The notes under the pieces were generated by a model. It saw nothing but the letters and a program-made list of their open reading frames with translations. It was not told where the DNA came from and did no database searches. Positions 26,775-38,253 of a stretch of 64,000 nt of DNA are shown piece by piece. Position numbers and translations under genes: made by a program. The first letter of the stretch is position 1, and each line of letters starts with the position of its first letter. The DNA lies in contig NZ_LMOH01000012.1 of the NCBI RefSeq assembly GCF_001423245.1, positions 373,970-437,969 of the forward strand. Reading direction: 5' to 3'. This stretch comes from Aureimonas sp. Leaf324 (GTDB taxonomy: Bacteria; Pseudomonadota; Alphaproteobacteria; Rhizobiales; Rhizobiaceae).

Positions 26775-27839
26775 ATGCCGCGGGAAACGCCTGTCAAACT
26801 CTTGTCGGTTGCGACCGCGGTTCCGCCGCACATCATCCGTCAGCGAGAGGCCGCGGAAGTCGCGCACCGGAGTTTTGCCGACCGTTTCGACGACTTCGAG
26901 CGCTTGGTGAAGGTGTTCGAAAGTTCCGGCATCCGGAAGCGCCATGCCGTTCGCCCGCTCGAATGGTATCCGCGAACCATCGAGTGGCCGGAGCGGACCG
27001 ACGCCTACCTCGAGGCTGCTTCCGATCTCTTCGTCGCGGCGGCGCAAAAGGCCCTCGACGAGGCAGGTCTCGTCGCCGGAGACGTGGACGCCGTCGTCAC
27101 CGTCTCGTCGACCGGCATCGCCACACCGAGCATCGAGGCTCGCGTCAGCGGCCGGATGGGATTTCGCGACGACATCGTGCGCATTCCGGTGTTCGGTCTG
27201 GGCTGCGCGGGCGGTGCGTCCGGTCTGTCGGTTGCATCCCGGCTGGCGGCCGGGCGCCCGGGAAGCCTCGTCCTCCTCCTGGCCATCGAGATCTGCACAC
27301 TCGCCTTCCGCCTGGACAAGCTGACCAAGGCCAACATCGTGGCAACGGCCCTGTTCGGCGATGGCGCGGCGGCCTGCCTTCTTCGCACGGGCGATGACGG
27401 GATCGCCGCGATCGAGGCGAGCGGTCAGCACACCTGGCCGGACACGTTGGCGATCATGGGCTGGGATGTCGAACGCCAAGGCCTCGGCGTCATCTTCGAT
27501 CGGGCCATTCCCCCGTTCGCACGAGCCAACATCGCGCCCGCCATCGACGCGATCCTGAAGCGGAGCGGCCTCTTGCGAAGCGATGTCGACCGTTTCGCCT
27601 GCCATCCCGGCGGCACCAAGGTCATCGAAGCGCTCGAAGCCGCCTTGTCCCTTCCGGACGGGGCGCTCGATGACGAGCGACACATCCTCGCCGAGTACGG
27701 CAACATGTCCGCACCGACCGTCCTCTTCGTCCTGGAACGGTTGATAGGATCGGAGGCCGGATTGCCCCAGCGCACGCTGCTGACGGCCATGGGGCCGGGG
27801 TTCACGGCGAGTTGCGTCTCCCTGACGAGAACGCTATGA
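26775..27839 (+). CDS. Type III polyketide synthase (chalcone/stilbene synthase family)
   Basis: A 354-residue homodimer-type synthase that condenses an acyl-CoA starter with malonyl-CoA units. The Cys-His-Asn triad is intact: Cys about 144 in FGLGCAGGASGL, His about 277 in CHPGGTKVIEAL, Asn about 310 in GNMSAPTVLFVLERL. Bacterial enzymes of this size commonly make alkylpyrones or alkylresorcinols. ATG 26775 fits the family N-terminus (KLLSVATAVPPH). The methyltransferase downstream overlaps in ATGA, the same arrangement as bpsA-bpsB of Bacillus subtilis. Confidence 0.9.
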   Translation: MPRETPVKLLSVATAVPPHIIRQREAAEVAHRSFADRFDDFERLVKVFESSGIRKRHAVRPLEWYPRTIEWPERTDAYLEAASDLFVAAAQKALDEAGLVAGDVDAVVTVSSTGIATPSIEARVSGRMGFRDDIVRIPVFGLGCAGGASGLSVASRLAAGRPGSLVLLLAIEICTLAFRLDKLTKANIVATALFGDGAAACLLRTGDDGIAAIEASGQHTWPDTLAIMGWDVERQGLGVIFDRAIPPFARANIAPAIDAILKRSGLLRSDVDRFACHPGGTKVIEALEAALSLPDGALDDERHILAEYGNMSAPTVLFVLERLIGSEAGLPQRTLLTAMGPGFTASCVSLTRTL

Positions 27840-28342
27840 CGCCGGCAATCCTTCTCCTCGCCTTCGTCACCCTGGAGCGGCTTGCCGAACTCTGGTTGGC
27901 GCGTCGCAACACGGCAGCCCTGATCGCACAGGGCGCGCTGGAGTTCGCGCCGGGCCACTATCCCCTCATCGTCGCGCTGCACGCCGCCTGGCTCGCGGGC
28001 CTCTGGTGGCTCGGCTGGGAGCGGCCACTTCACGCGGGGTGGCTGGCCCTCTTCGTGGGGCTGCAGTTCGCCCGTCTCTGGGTGCTGGCAACCCTGGGTC
28101 GACGCTGGACGACGCGGATCATCGTCCTGCCCGGCGCCCCCCTGGTTCGGCATGGCCCCTATCGTTTCCTGTCTCACCCCAACTACGTCGTCGTGATCGG
28201 CGAGATCGCCGTTCTCCCCCTTGCGCTCGGACTGCCGTTCTACGCTCTCGCCTTCTCGATCCTGAATGCCGCGGTTCTGGCCATTCGCATTCGCGCAGAA
28301 CAGGCGGCTCTCGAGCAGAACGCCCATGTCGGGAGAGCTTGA
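27836..28342 (+). CDS. Isoprenylcysteine carboxyl methyltransferase-like membrane methyltransferase (BpsB-like)
   Basis: A 168-residue protein with about four membrane helices and the ICMT-type SAM-binding signature GPYRFLSHPNYVVVIGEI. Bacterial members next to type III PKS genes O-methylate alkylpyrones, as BpsB does. The 4-bp overlap with the PKS gene and 17-bp overlap with the exporter gene make a three-gene cassette. Substrate assignment is by analogy. Confidence 0.85.
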   Translation: MTPAILLLAFVTLERLAELWLARRNTAALIAQGALEFAPGHYPLIVALHAAWLAGLWWLGWERPLHAGWLALFVGLQFARLWVLATLGRRWTTRIIVLPGAPLVRHGPYRFLSHPNYVVVIGEIAVLPLALGLPFYALAFSILNAAVLAIRIRAEQAALEQNAHVGRA

Positions 28343-29903
28343 ACGGGCTTCGGCTGAACCATGGCGGTCGCCATCGCCGGTGGCGACCTGGATCGGCTTC
28401 ACCGCCATGTGCGTCGGCATGTTCATGGCGGTTCTGGACGTCCAGATCGTCGCGACGTCCCTACCGACGATCCAGAACTCGCTCGGCATCGACCCCGATC
28501 GAATGAGCTGGATCCAGACCGCCTACCTGATCGCCGAGATCATCGCGATCCCGCTGACGGGATGGTTGACCCTGACGCTCGGCATGAGGCGTCTGTTCGC
28601 CGGCTCGGTGACGCTGTTCACGATCGCGTCGCTGGGATGCGCCGTCAGCGGCAGCTTCATCGAACTCGTGTCCTGGCGGGTCCTGCAAGGGTTGTCCGGC
28701 GGCACGTTGATCCCAGCCGTCTTCGCCGCCGTCTTCGTCCTGTTTCCCGCGTCGAAACAAGGGCTGGCGACCACCCTTGCCGGCGTGCTCGCGGTGCTGG
28801 CGCCCTCGGTCGGACCGATCGTCGGAGGATGGATCACCGCCGGCGCTTCCTGGCACTGGCTGTTCCTGATCAATGTCCTGCCGGGGATACTCGCGACCCT
28901 GACCGGTGCGCTCTGCCTGCCTCGTTCCGGCTTCGACCGGGCGGCGCTCGGCAGGATCGATCTCGTCTCTCTCCTGCTCATGGCAACCACTCTCTGTGCG
29001 CTGGAAATTGCCTTGAAGGAAGCGCCCCAACGCGGGTGGACGAGTCCCCTGCCCATGGCTCTGTTTGTCGTGTGCCTGTCGAGCGGCTGGGCCTTCGTCG
29101 CTCGCGCTCTCGGCCGGCCGGAGCCGCTCGTCGATCTGCGCACGCTCGCCGATCGCCGCTTTGCGGCAGGATGCGCGCTCAGTTTCATTCTCGGGATCGG
29201 GCTGTTCGGCTCGGTCTATCTGATGCCGGTGTTCCTAGCCTTCGTTCGCGGCCACGACGCGCTCGGGATCGGCGAGGTCATGCTCGTGACGGGGCTGGCG
29301 CAGCTTCTCATGGCACCGGTCGCCGTCTTCCTCGAGCAGCGTGCGAACGCCCGCCTTCTGACGGCGGTCGGCTTTGCCGTGTTCGCCGTGGGTCTCGGCA
29401 TGAGCGCGTTCCAGACGCCGCGCACCGACTTCCACGAGATGATCGCGCCGCAGATCGTGCGCGGCATCGCGATCATGTTCTGCCTGCTTCCGCCGACGCG
29501 CCTGGCTCTGGGGCACCTCGATGCGGCAAGCGTCCCCAATGCGAGCGGGCTCTTCAACCTGATGCGCAATCTCGGCGGCGCGATCGGCATCGCCCTCGTC
29601 GATACCGTCATCTTCGGCCGGGCGCCCGCGATCGGTGCGGCGCTTCGGGACCAGTTGATCGCGGGCGACCTCGCGGCCGCGGACTTCGTCGGCATCCCGG
29701 CGTTCATGGTCGAGATGCAGCGCGATGTTCCGCCGACACCACGCGCGATCGAAATGCTGCGGCCGATGGTGGAAAAGGCCGCGTTGACCCAGGCGATCAA
29801 CGAAGCCTGGGGGATGATCGCGATACTGACCGCGGTCGCTCTCGTCGGCGTCGCCTTCTTCGGATCGAGACAGGCCCCGGGTGGGTCGCATCCGCAGCCG
29901 TGA
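28326..29903 (+). CDS. DHA2-family MFS exporter (EmrB/QacA type)
   Basis: A 525-residue transporter with about 14 membrane helices. Family motifs are CVGMFMAVLDVQIVATSLP (motif D1), the WIQTAYLIAEIIAIPLTGWL stretch and RVLQGLSGGTLIPAV. In E. coli the same family works with EmrA and TolC; no adaptor gene is next to this one. The ATG at 28326 lies within the methyltransferase gene, so it is translated from the same transcript. It probably exports the polyketide product or protects against it. Confidence 0.88.
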   Translation: MSGELERASAEPWRSPSPVATWIGFTAMCVGMFMAVLDVQIVATSLPTIQNSLGIDPDRMSWIQTAYLIAEIIAIPLTGWLTLTLGMRRLFAGSVTLFTIASLGCAVSGSFIELVSWRVLQGLSGGTLIPAVFAAVFVLFPASKQGLATTLAGVLAVLAPSVGPIVGGWITAGASWHWLFLINVLPGILATLTGALCLPRSGFDRAALGRIDLVSLLLMATTLCALEIALKEAPQRGWTSPLPMALFVVCLSSGWAFVARALGRPEPLVDLRTLADRRFAAGCALSFILGIGLFGSVYLMPVFLAFVRGHDALGIGEVMLVTGLAQLLMAPVAVFLEQRANARLLTAVGFAVFAVGLGMSAFQTPRTDFHEMIAPQIVRGIAIMFCLLPPTRLALGHLDAASVPNASGLFNLMRNLGGAIGIALVDTVIFGRAPAIGAALRDQLIAGDLAAADFVGIPAFMVEMQRDVPPTPRAIEMLRPMVEKAALTQAINEAWGMIAILTAVALVGVAFFGSRQAPGGSHPQP

Positions 29904-30395
29904 GGCAGGGCGCCTCCAGCCGATCTTGCCATCAAGGCGTCGAATGACGCACCGGGCGCAGGGTCATCGTCCCTTGCAGCACCAAAGAGCGTTGGGGTCT
30001 CGTGGCTCGGCGTCTGACGTCAGTCGCTGCGGACGACGCTCAACGTCGCGTTCGACGTCCTCTCCTGAAGAAGGGCGTCCTGTCGGCCGATGGTCCTCCT
30101 CGGCTCGAACGGTTCGCGACAAGCCAGACGGACCCTTCCTCCGGATCCTGCATGGTGTCGCGAGGACGGCCGCAAACGGACGCGTGATCGCCTGCGTCGG
30201 GGCGACAGGTGGGAGCGGCGCGATCTTCTTTCGGTATGCGTTCGACGCTCCGCGGGGCACGACACGCCGTCCTGACGCGAGACCAGTCCGATCTGTTGAA
30301 ACATTGTGCATCTGAGAATTTGCACAAAAATCGTTTGACACAGCCAATGAAAGCAATTTGTCTGGACCAATCGCTCATTGGTTTGGTGGTTGCTC
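29904..30395. other. Intergenic region before the first ABC-importer operon
   Basis: 492 bp with no credible gene. The right end is AT-richer and holds an inverted repeat (30304-30327), a TTGACA at 30335-30340 without a good -10, and CCAAT-N5-ATTGG at 30367-30381 next to the GntR start. The left part shows nothing recognisable. Confidence 0.5.
30304..30327. promoter_or_regulatory. Candidate operator of the gamma-glutamyl peptide operon
   Basis: TTGTGCA (30304-30310) and TGCACAA (30321-30327) form a perfect 7-bp inverted repeat with a 10-bp spacer, 8 bp before a TTGACA -35-like box and about 70 bp before the gntR gene. Autoregulation by that GntR protein is likely but unproven. Confidence 0.5.
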
Positions 30396-31139
30396 GTGCC
30401 CATCACAGGTCCTGACAATTCGGCTCTTGCGCTCGGTCGCATCCGCGACCTGATCGGTCAGCTCGCGGGTCGCGAGGAAACGCGCCTGCCCACCGAACGG
30501 ACCCTGTCGGAGCAGCTCGGCGTCAGCCGGAGTGCCGTCCGCCGCGCGCTGGAGGTGCTGGAGGCCGAGGGGGTGGTCTGGCGACGGCAGGGGTCCGGGA
30601 CCTTCACCGGCCCCCGCCCCGACGCCGCGCCCGGCGCGATCGATCCTCTCGTCGCCTCGATCGACTTCCTCGAGATCATGGAGGTTCGGCTGCGCATCGA
30701 GCCGCCTCTCGCGCAGCTCGCCGCCATGCGAGCGACGCCCGCCGACGTCCAGCGCATGCGCGAGCTCGTCGAGCGCATCGCCGAAACCGAGGACGCCGAC
30801 GCGCGGGAACTGTGGGACGGCGCCCTGCACCGGCAGATCGCCATGAGCGCCCGCAACCGTCTGTTTCTCGCGCTCTTCGACACGGTCGACCGCATCCGCC
30901 AGGACGACAGCTGGCGCATCGTCCGCGAACGGGCCCGCACGCTCGCCGGCTCGCGCGCGGCCACCCTCGGGCAGCACTGGGCCATCGTCCACGCCATCGC
31001 GGCGCGCGACCCGATGCGGGCCGGCGAGGCGATGCGCGAGCACCTCCTCCTCATCCAGGAAATCCTGATCCGGCAGACCTCGATCGAGCCGGTGCCGCCG
31101 CAAGTCCCACCAGCCGCTCAAGAGCTGGAGCCCGTCTGA
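30396..31139 (+). CDS. GntR/FadR-type (FCD) transcriptional regulator
   Basis: A 247-residue regulator: winged HTH (LPTERTLSEQLGVSRSAVRR, then RALEVLEAEGVVWRRQGSGTF) and a C-terminal FCD domain (EVRLRIEPPLAQLAAMRAT, HRQIAMSARNRLFLALFDTV, then EHLLLIQEIL). GTG 30396 has GGTGG six bases upstream; a TTG at 30378 would add six residues, so the start is uncertain. It is the first gene of an importer operon, 32 bp before the binding-protein gene, and so probably controls that operon in response to its substrate. Confidence 0.87.
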   Translation: MPITGPDNSALALGRIRDLIGQLAGREETRLPTERTLSEQLGVSRSAVRRALEVLEAEGVVWRRQGSGTFTGPRPDAAPGAIDPLVASIDFLEIMEVRLRIEPPLAQLAAMRATPADVQRMRELVERIAETEDADARELWDGALHRQIAMSARNRLFLALFDTVDRIRQDDSWRIVRERARTLAGSRAATLGQHWAIVHAIAARDPMRAGEAMREHLLLIQEILIRQTSIEPVPPQVPPAAQELEPV

Positions 31140-31171
31140 CCCCTCCCCCGATCTCTCAGGAACGCGACGCC

Positions 31172-32680
31172 ATGACCCTTCGACGCCTTGCCGTTTCTCT
31201 TCTCCTGACCGCCGCGCTCGCCGGCCCCGCCCTGTCGGCCGAGCTGCGGATCGGCCTCGGCGACGATGCCGACGTCCTGGACCCCGCCCAGTCTCGCACC
31301 TTCGTCGGGCGCATCGTCTACGCCGCGCTCTGCGACAAGCTGGTCGACATCTCGACCGATCTCCAGATCGTCCCGCAGCTGGCGACCGACTGGAAATGGT
31401 CGGGCGATGCCCGCAGCCTCGTCATGAACCTGCGCCAGGACGCCCGCTTCCATGACGGCGAGCCGCTCGACGCCAAGGCGGTCGTCTTCAACATCGAGCG
31501 GATGAAGACGCTGCCGGAATCGCGACGCAAGAGCGAGCTCGCCTCGGTCTCGAAGGTCGAGGCGACGGGCCCGTATCAGGTCACCTTCACCCTCGGCACG
31601 CCCGACGTCTCGCTGCTTGCCCAGCTGTCGGACCGGGCGGGCATGATGGTCTCGCCGAAAGCGGCCGCCGCCAGCGGTGCGAACTTCGGGGCCAACCCGG
31701 TGTGTTCGGGTCCCTACCGCTTCGTCGAGCGCGTTCAGCAGGACCGCATCGTTTTGGAGAAGTTCGCCGAGCATTGGGACGCGGCGAACTACCCGCTCGA
31801 TCGCGTCACCTATCTTCCGATCCCGGACACCACCGTGCGCCTCGCCAACCTGCGCTCGGGCGATCTCGACATGGTGGAGCGCGTGGCCGCGAGCGACGCT
31901 GCAGCGGTTGCCGCCGATTCGAGCCTGAAGAGCGAGACGGTGATCGGTCTCGGCTACCAGGCTCTCTACGTGAACGTCGCCAACGGCGCGCGCGCCGACA
32001 GCCCGCTCGGCAAGGACAAGCGCGTCCGCCAGGCCTTCTCGCTCGCCATCGACCGGGATGCGATCAACCAGGTGGTCTACGAGGGCACGCAGGCCGCCGG
32101 AAACCAGCCGTTCCCGCCGGAAAGCCCCTGGTTCAACACGAGCTTCCCCGTGCCGGCCCGCGACATCGAGAAGGCGAAGGCTTTGATGGCGGAGGCCGGG
32201 GTGTCGAGCGTCGACGTGCAGTTGCAGGCCGCCAACGTGCCGGTGACGATGCAGGCGATGCAGGTCATCCAGGCGATGGTCGCCGAGGCGGGCTTCAACG
32301 TCTCGCTGCAGGCGACGGAGTTCACCACGCTCCTCGCCGCACAAAGCTCGGGCGACTTCCAGATCTCGCGCTCCGACTGGTCGGGCCGGCTCGATCCGGA
32401 CGGCAACGTCCACCAGTTCATCACCTGCGCGGGTGGCCAGAACGACGTGAAATACTGCAATCCCGCGCTCGACGCCCTGCTCGACGAGGCACGCACCATC
32501 CCCGATCCGGCCGCGCGCAAGGTGAAGTACGACGCAGCCACCGCGATCATGCAGGACGACATGCCGATCATCTACCTCGGCAATCAGTCCTACATCTACG
32601 CCTTCGACACCGACGTCTCGGGCTTCACGCCCTATCCCGACGGCCTGATCCGCCTGCGCGGCATGAACAAGGCCGACTGA
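31172..32680 (+). CDS. ABC transporter periplasmic peptide-binding protein (SBP family 5)
   Basis: A 502-residue secreted binding protein with a signal peptide (TLRRLAVSLLLTAALAGPAL, cleavage LSA-EL). SBP_bac_5 features are VLDPAQSRTFVGRIVYAALCDKL-type start, RQDARFHDGEPLDAKAVVFN, and KRVRQAFSLAIDRDAI. Two cysteines near CAGGQNDVKYC may form a disulfide. With the downstream gamma-glutamyltransferase gene and a GsiA-like double ATPase, glutathione or another gamma-glutamyl peptide is the likely ligand. Confidence 0.9.
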   Translation: MTLRRLAVSLLLTAALAGPALSAELRIGLGDDADVLDPAQSRTFVGRIVYAALCDKLVDISTDLQIVPQLATDWKWSGDARSLVMNLRQDARFHDGEPLDAKAVVFNIERMKTLPESRRKSELASVSKVEATGPYQVTFTLGTPDVSLLAQLSDRAGMMVSPKAAAASGANFGANPVCSGPYRFVERVQQDRIVLEKFAEHWDAANYPLDRVTYLPIPDTTVRLANLRSGDLDMVERVAASDAAAVAADSSLKSETVIGLGYQALYVNVANGARADSPLGKDKRVRQAFSLAIDRDAINQVVYEGTQAAGNQPFPPESPWFNTSFPVPARDIEKAKALMAEAGVSSVDVQLQAANVPVTMQAMQVIQAMVAEAGFNVSLQATEFTTLLAAQSSGDFQISRSDWSGRLDPDGNVHQFITCAGGQNDVKYCNPALDALLDEARTIPDPAARKVKYDAATAIMQDDMPIIYLGNQSYIYAFDTDVSGFTPYPDGLIRLRGMNKAD

Positions 32681-32696
32681 CGCCCCTCCTCAACGC

Positions 32697-32723
32697 CCGG
32701 CGGCCGCGATCGCGCGCCGCCGG
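32697..32723 (+). terminator. Stem-loop between the binding-protein and permease genes
   Basis: CCGGCGGC (32697-32704) pairs with GCCGCCGG (32716-32723), with an inner CGCG-AT-CGCG palindrome. No T run. Such hairpins after a binding-protein gene usually trim expression of the permease genes. Confidence 0.5.
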
Positions 32724-32744
32724 CCCCTCATCCCGAGGCCCGTC

Positions 32745-33692
32745 ATGTTGAGCATCATCGCCAAGCGGCTCCTTCTTGCGATCCCGACGCTTCTGATCGT
32801 CTCCGTCTTCGTCTTCCTCCTGCAGAAGCTCCTGCCGGGCGATCCGATCCTGGCGCTGGCGGGCGAGGAGCGCGATCCCGCGACACTCGAATTCCTGCGC
32901 GAGAAGTATCGCCTAAACGACCCGATCGTCTGGCAATATGTCTACTGGCTCGGCGACCTTCTGCGCGGCGACCTCGGCATCTCGCTGCGCACCAACCAGC
33001 CGGTGACCGAGCTGATCCTCGAGAAGCTGCCCGTGACCATCCAGCTCGCGGTGCTGGCGATGATCCTCGCCATGGCGATCGGCATACCGGCCGGCATCCT
33101 CGCTGCCGTGCGCAAGAACTCGGCGATCGACGTGACCGCGAACCTCGTCGCGCTGTCGGGCCTTTCGGTGCCGAACTTCTGGCTTGGCATCATGCTGATC
33201 CTCCTCGTCTCGGTGAACCTCGGCTGGCTGCCGGCCTCCGGCTATGCGCCGCTGTTCTCTGATCCGGTCCGCGCCCTCGAGACGATGATCATGCCGGCCT
33301 TCGTCCTGTCGACGCCGCTGGCGGCAACCCTGATGCGCCACACGCGCTCGGCCATGCTCGGCGCCCTCAAGGCCGACTACGTGCGCACGGCGCGCGCCAA
33401 GGGCCTGTCGCCGCGCGAGGTCGTGCTGGGGCATGGGTTCCGCAACGCGCTGCTGCCCGTCGTCACGCTCTCGGCGCTCCTCTTCGGCGACCTTCTCGCC
33501 GGGGCCGTCCTCACCGAGCAGATCTTCACCATTCCCGGCTTCGGCAAGCTGATCGTCGATGCCGTGTTCAATCGCGACTACGCGGTGGTGCAAGGCGTCG
33601 TCCTGTGCACGGCGGTCGGCTTCATCGCCATGAACCTCGTCGCCGACATCCTCTACGTCCTCCTCAACCCGCGCATGAGGACCGCCCTGTGA
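32745..33692 (+). CDS. Peptide ABC transporter permease (DppB/GsiC-like)
   Basis: A 315-residue inner-membrane permease with six hydrophobic segments. The N-terminal LLAIPTLLIVSVFVFLLQKL, the PGDPILALAGEERDPATLEF loop and the EAA region (YVRTARAKGLSPREVVLGHG) are those of the DppB family. The stop overlaps the next permease start in GTGA, so the pair is coupled. Confidence 0.93.
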   Translation: MLSIIAKRLLLAIPTLLIVSVFVFLLQKLLPGDPILALAGEERDPATLEFLREKYRLNDPIVWQYVYWLGDLLRGDLGISLRTNQPVTELILEKLPVTIQLAVLAMILAMAIGIPAGILAAVRKNSAIDVTANLVALSGLSVPNFWLGIMLILLVSVNLGWLPASGYAPLFSDPVRALETMIMPAFVLSTPLAATLMRHTRSAMLGALKADYVRTARAKGLSPREVVLGHGFRNALLPVVTLSALLFGDLLAGAVLTEQIFTIPGFGKLIVDAVFNRDYAVVQGVVLCTAVGFIAMNLVADILYVLLNPRMRTAL

Positions 33693-34573
33693 GCATTGCA
33701 GCCACCACCGCCGTCCCGGCGGCCAGCGCCCTGCGCGATACGCCGATGCGCCGCTCCTGGCGCAAGCTCGCGGCCAATCGCGGCGCGCTCGTCGGCCTCG
33801 TCATCGTCGCCTTCTTCACGCTGGCCGCGATCCTCGCCCCGGTCCTGCCCCTGCCCGACCCGAACGCGACGAGCTGGAGCGCGATCCGCAAGGCGCCCTC
33901 CGCCGCCCACTGGCTCGGCACCGACGAGATCGGCCGGGACATCCTCTCGCGCCTCGTCTGGGGCACGCGCGCTTCGCTGTCGGCCGGCATCGTGTCGGTC
34001 CTGATCGCGGTGGCGATCGGCGTGCCGATCGGGCTTCTCTCCGGCTACTTCGGCGGATGGTTCGACCAGATCGTCTCGCGGCTGACGGAAGCCTTCCTCG
34101 CCATGCCGTTCCTGATCCTCGCCATCGCGCTCGCCGCCTTCCTCGGCCCCTCGCTCGGCAACGCGATGATCGCGATCGGCCTGTCGGCGATGCCGGTCTT
34201 CGTGCGCCTCACGCGCGGGCAGGTCCTGTCGGTGATGACGGAGGACTATGTCGAGGGCGCCCGGTCGGTCGGCCTGCGCCATCCGCGCATCCTGTGGCGC
34301 TACATCTTTCCCAACGTCCTGCCGCCGATCGTGGTGCAGGCGACGCTGACCATCGCCACCGCCATCATCGCCGAAGCCTCCCTGTCGTTCCTCGGCCTCG
34401 GGCAGCAGCCGCCGGCCGCGTCCTGGGGGTCGATGCTGAACACCGCCAAGAACTTCCTGACCCAAGCGCCCTGGATGGCGCTGTCGCCGGGCGCCGCGAT
34501 CTTCACCGTCGTGATCGCCTTCAATCTCCTGGGCGACGGCCTCGCCGACGCGCTCGACCCCCGCGAATCCTGA
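33689..34573 (+). CDS. Peptide ABC transporter permease (DppC/GsiD-like)
   Basis: A 294-residue partner permease. The N-terminal region (WRKLAANRGALVGLVIVAFF) and HWLGTDEIGRDILSRLVWGT are the DppC signature, and the EAA loop is YVEGARSVGLRHPRILWRYI. The start is a GTG overlapping the previous stop. The gamma-glutamyltransferase gene begins 14 bp later. Confidence 0.93.
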   Translation: MSIAATTAVPAASALRDTPMRRSWRKLAANRGALVGLVIVAFFTLAAILAPVLPLPDPNATSWSAIRKAPSAAHWLGTDEIGRDILSRLVWGTRASLSAGIVSVLIAVAIGVPIGLLSGYFGGWFDQIVSRLTEAFLAMPFLILAIALAAFLGPSLGNAMIAIGLSAMPVFVRLTRGQVLSVMTEDYVEGARSVGLRHPRILWRYIFPNVLPPIVVQATLTIATAIIAEASLSFLGLGQQPPAASWGSMLNTAKNFLTQAPWMALSPGAAIFTVVIAFNLLGDGLADALDPRES

Positions 34574-34587
34574 TCCGGACCTTTCCC

Positions 34588-36393
34588 ATGCTGCCACCCG
34601 TCGCCGTTCCCTTCACCACGCGTCCCGAGATCCTCGGCACGTTCGGCACCGTCGCCTCCACCCACTGGATCGCGTCCGCCGTCGGCATGAGCATCCTGGA
34701 GCGCGGCGGCAACGCCTTCGACGCGGCGGTCGCGACAGGCTTCGTGCTGCAGATCGTCGAGCCGCACCTCAACGGGCCGGGCGGCGACCTGCCGGCGATC
34801 GTCTACTCGGCCGCCACCGGGCGCACCGAAGTGATCTGCGGCCAGGGGGCGGCGCCCGCCGGCGCGACGCTGAAGCACTACCGCGCCGAAGGCCTGTCGA
34901 TCATCCCCGGCAACGGCCTGCTTGCCACCGTCATCCCCGGCGCCTTCGACGCCTGGATGCTGATGCTGCGCGACTACGGCTCCATGAGCGTGCGCGAGGT
35001 CCTCGAACCCGCGATCCATTACGCCGAGCACGGCCATCCCGTCCTCGCACGGGTGTCCGAGACGATCCGCGGGCTCGCCTCGTTCTTCGAGGCGGAGTGG
35101 CCGACCTCCCATGTGACGTGGCTGCCGGGCGGCGCCGTGCCGGAAGCCCTCACCCTGTTCAAGAACCCGATGCTCGCCGAAACCTGGCGGCGGATCGTCG
35201 AGGAGGCCGAGGCGGCGGGCAGCCGCGAGGCCGGCGTCGAGGCGGCCCGCAACGCCTTCTATCGCGGCTTCGTGGCCGAGGCGATCACGCGCTATCTCGA
35301 CACGGCCGAGGTCATGGACGGCAGCGGCGCCCGCCATCGCGGCGTCCTCACCGCCGACGACCTCGCGGGCTACCAGGCCCATGTGGAAGCGCCGCAGACC
35401 TACGATTACGAGGGCTGGACGGTCGCCAAGACCGGCCCCTGGGGCCAGGGTCCGGTGCTCCTCCAGTCGCTGGCGCTTCTCAAGGGCTTCGACCTGAAGA
35501 GCCTCGACACCGAAGGCCCGGACTTCGTTCATGTCGTCACCGAGGCGATGAAGCTCGCCTATGCCGACCGCGACATCTACTACGGCGACCCGAATTTCGG
35601 CGACGTGCCGATCGAGCAGTTGCTGTCGGACGCCTACAACGACGAACGCCGCGGCCTGATCCGGATGGATCGCGCCTCGCTCGACCTCGACGCCGGACGC
35701 CTTCCGGGCTTCGAGGACCTGCACGACCGCACGATGGCGATGCTGAACGCCGATGGCATGACCGCGGGCACCGTCTACGAGCCGACCATGTCGCACCTGT
35801 CGGAGAAGCGCGGCGACACGGTGCATATCGACGTGATCGACCGCTGGGGCAACATGGTCTCGGCGACGCCGTCCGGCGGCTGGCTCCAGTCCTCGCCGAT
35901 CGTGCCCGGCCTCGGCTTCTGCCTCAACTCGCGCGCCCAGATGTTCTGGATGACGCCGGGCCTTCCGACCTCTCTCGCCCCCGGCAAGCGCCCGCGCACG
36001 ACGTTGACGCCCTCGCTCGCCATTCACGGCGACGGCCGACGGCTGGCCTTCGGGACGCCCGGCGGCGACCAGCAGGACCAGTGGCAGCTCTCGTTCTTCC
36101 TGCGTTACATCCACCACGGCGGCGACCTGCAGGCGACGATCGACCGCCCGCTCTTCCACACGACGCATTTTCCCGGCTCGTTCCATCCGCGAACCCGCTC
36201 GCCGGGCAACCTGACGATCGAGCGGTCCTTCGGCGAAGCGACGCTGGCCGAGCTCGAGCGTCGCGGCCACCGCCTCGCCGTCACCGACCCCTGGAGCATC
36301 GGCCGCCTGACGGCCGCGCAGCGCGACCCGTCCGGCCTCCTGCGCGCGGCGGCGACCCCGCGCCTCATGCAGGCCTACGCCGTCGGCCGATAA
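34588..36393 (+). CDS. Gamma-glutamyltransferase family protein, probably cytoplasmic
   Basis: A 601-residue Ntn-hydrolase precursor that self-cleaves before a catalytic Thr; GDTVHIDVIDRWGNMVSAT contains the expected TVH site, and the substrate loop PSGGW follows. N-terminal family parts are ASTHWIASAVGMSILERGGN and GPGGDLPAIVY. There is no signal peptide (MLPPVAVPFTTRPEILG), unlike the periplasmic E. coli Ggt, so gamma-glutamyl compounds would be cleaved after import. It sits between the permease and ATPase genes of the same operon, which strongly links enzyme and transporter. Confidence 0.9.
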   Translation: MLPPVAVPFTTRPEILGTFGTVASTHWIASAVGMSILERGGNAFDAAVATGFVLQIVEPHLNGPGGDLPAIVYSAATGRTEVICGQGAAPAGATLKHYRAEGLSIIPGNGLLATVIPGAFDAWMLMLRDYGSMSVREVLEPAIHYAEHGHPVLARVSETIRGLASFFEAEWPTSHVTWLPGGAVPEALTLFKNPMLAETWRRIVEEAEAAGSREAGVEAARNAFYRGFVAEAITRYLDTAEVMDGSGARHRGVLTADDLAGYQAHVEAPQTYDYEGWTVAKTGPWGQGPVLLQSLALLKGFDLKSLDTEGPDFVHVVTEAMKLAYADRDIYYGDPNFGDVPIEQLLSDAYNDERRGLIRMDRASLDLDAGRLPGFEDLHDRTMAMLNADGMTAGTVYEPTMSHLSEKRGDTVHIDVIDRWGNMVSATPSGGWLQSSPIVPGLGFCLNSRAQMFWMTPGLPTSLAPGKRPRTTLTPSLAIHGDGRRLAFGTPGGDQQDQWQLSFFLRYIHHGGDLQATIDRPLFHTTHFPGSFHPRTRSPGNLTIERSFGEATLAELERRGHRLAVTDPWSIGRLTAAQRDPSGLLRAAATPRLMQAYAVGR

Positions 36394-36406
36394 GGAGACA
36401 CGCGCC

Positions 36407-38218
<1,812 letters not shown>

Positions 38219-38253
38219 TCCCATTCCGAGCCCTCAGGCGATCGGCCCCGCGC

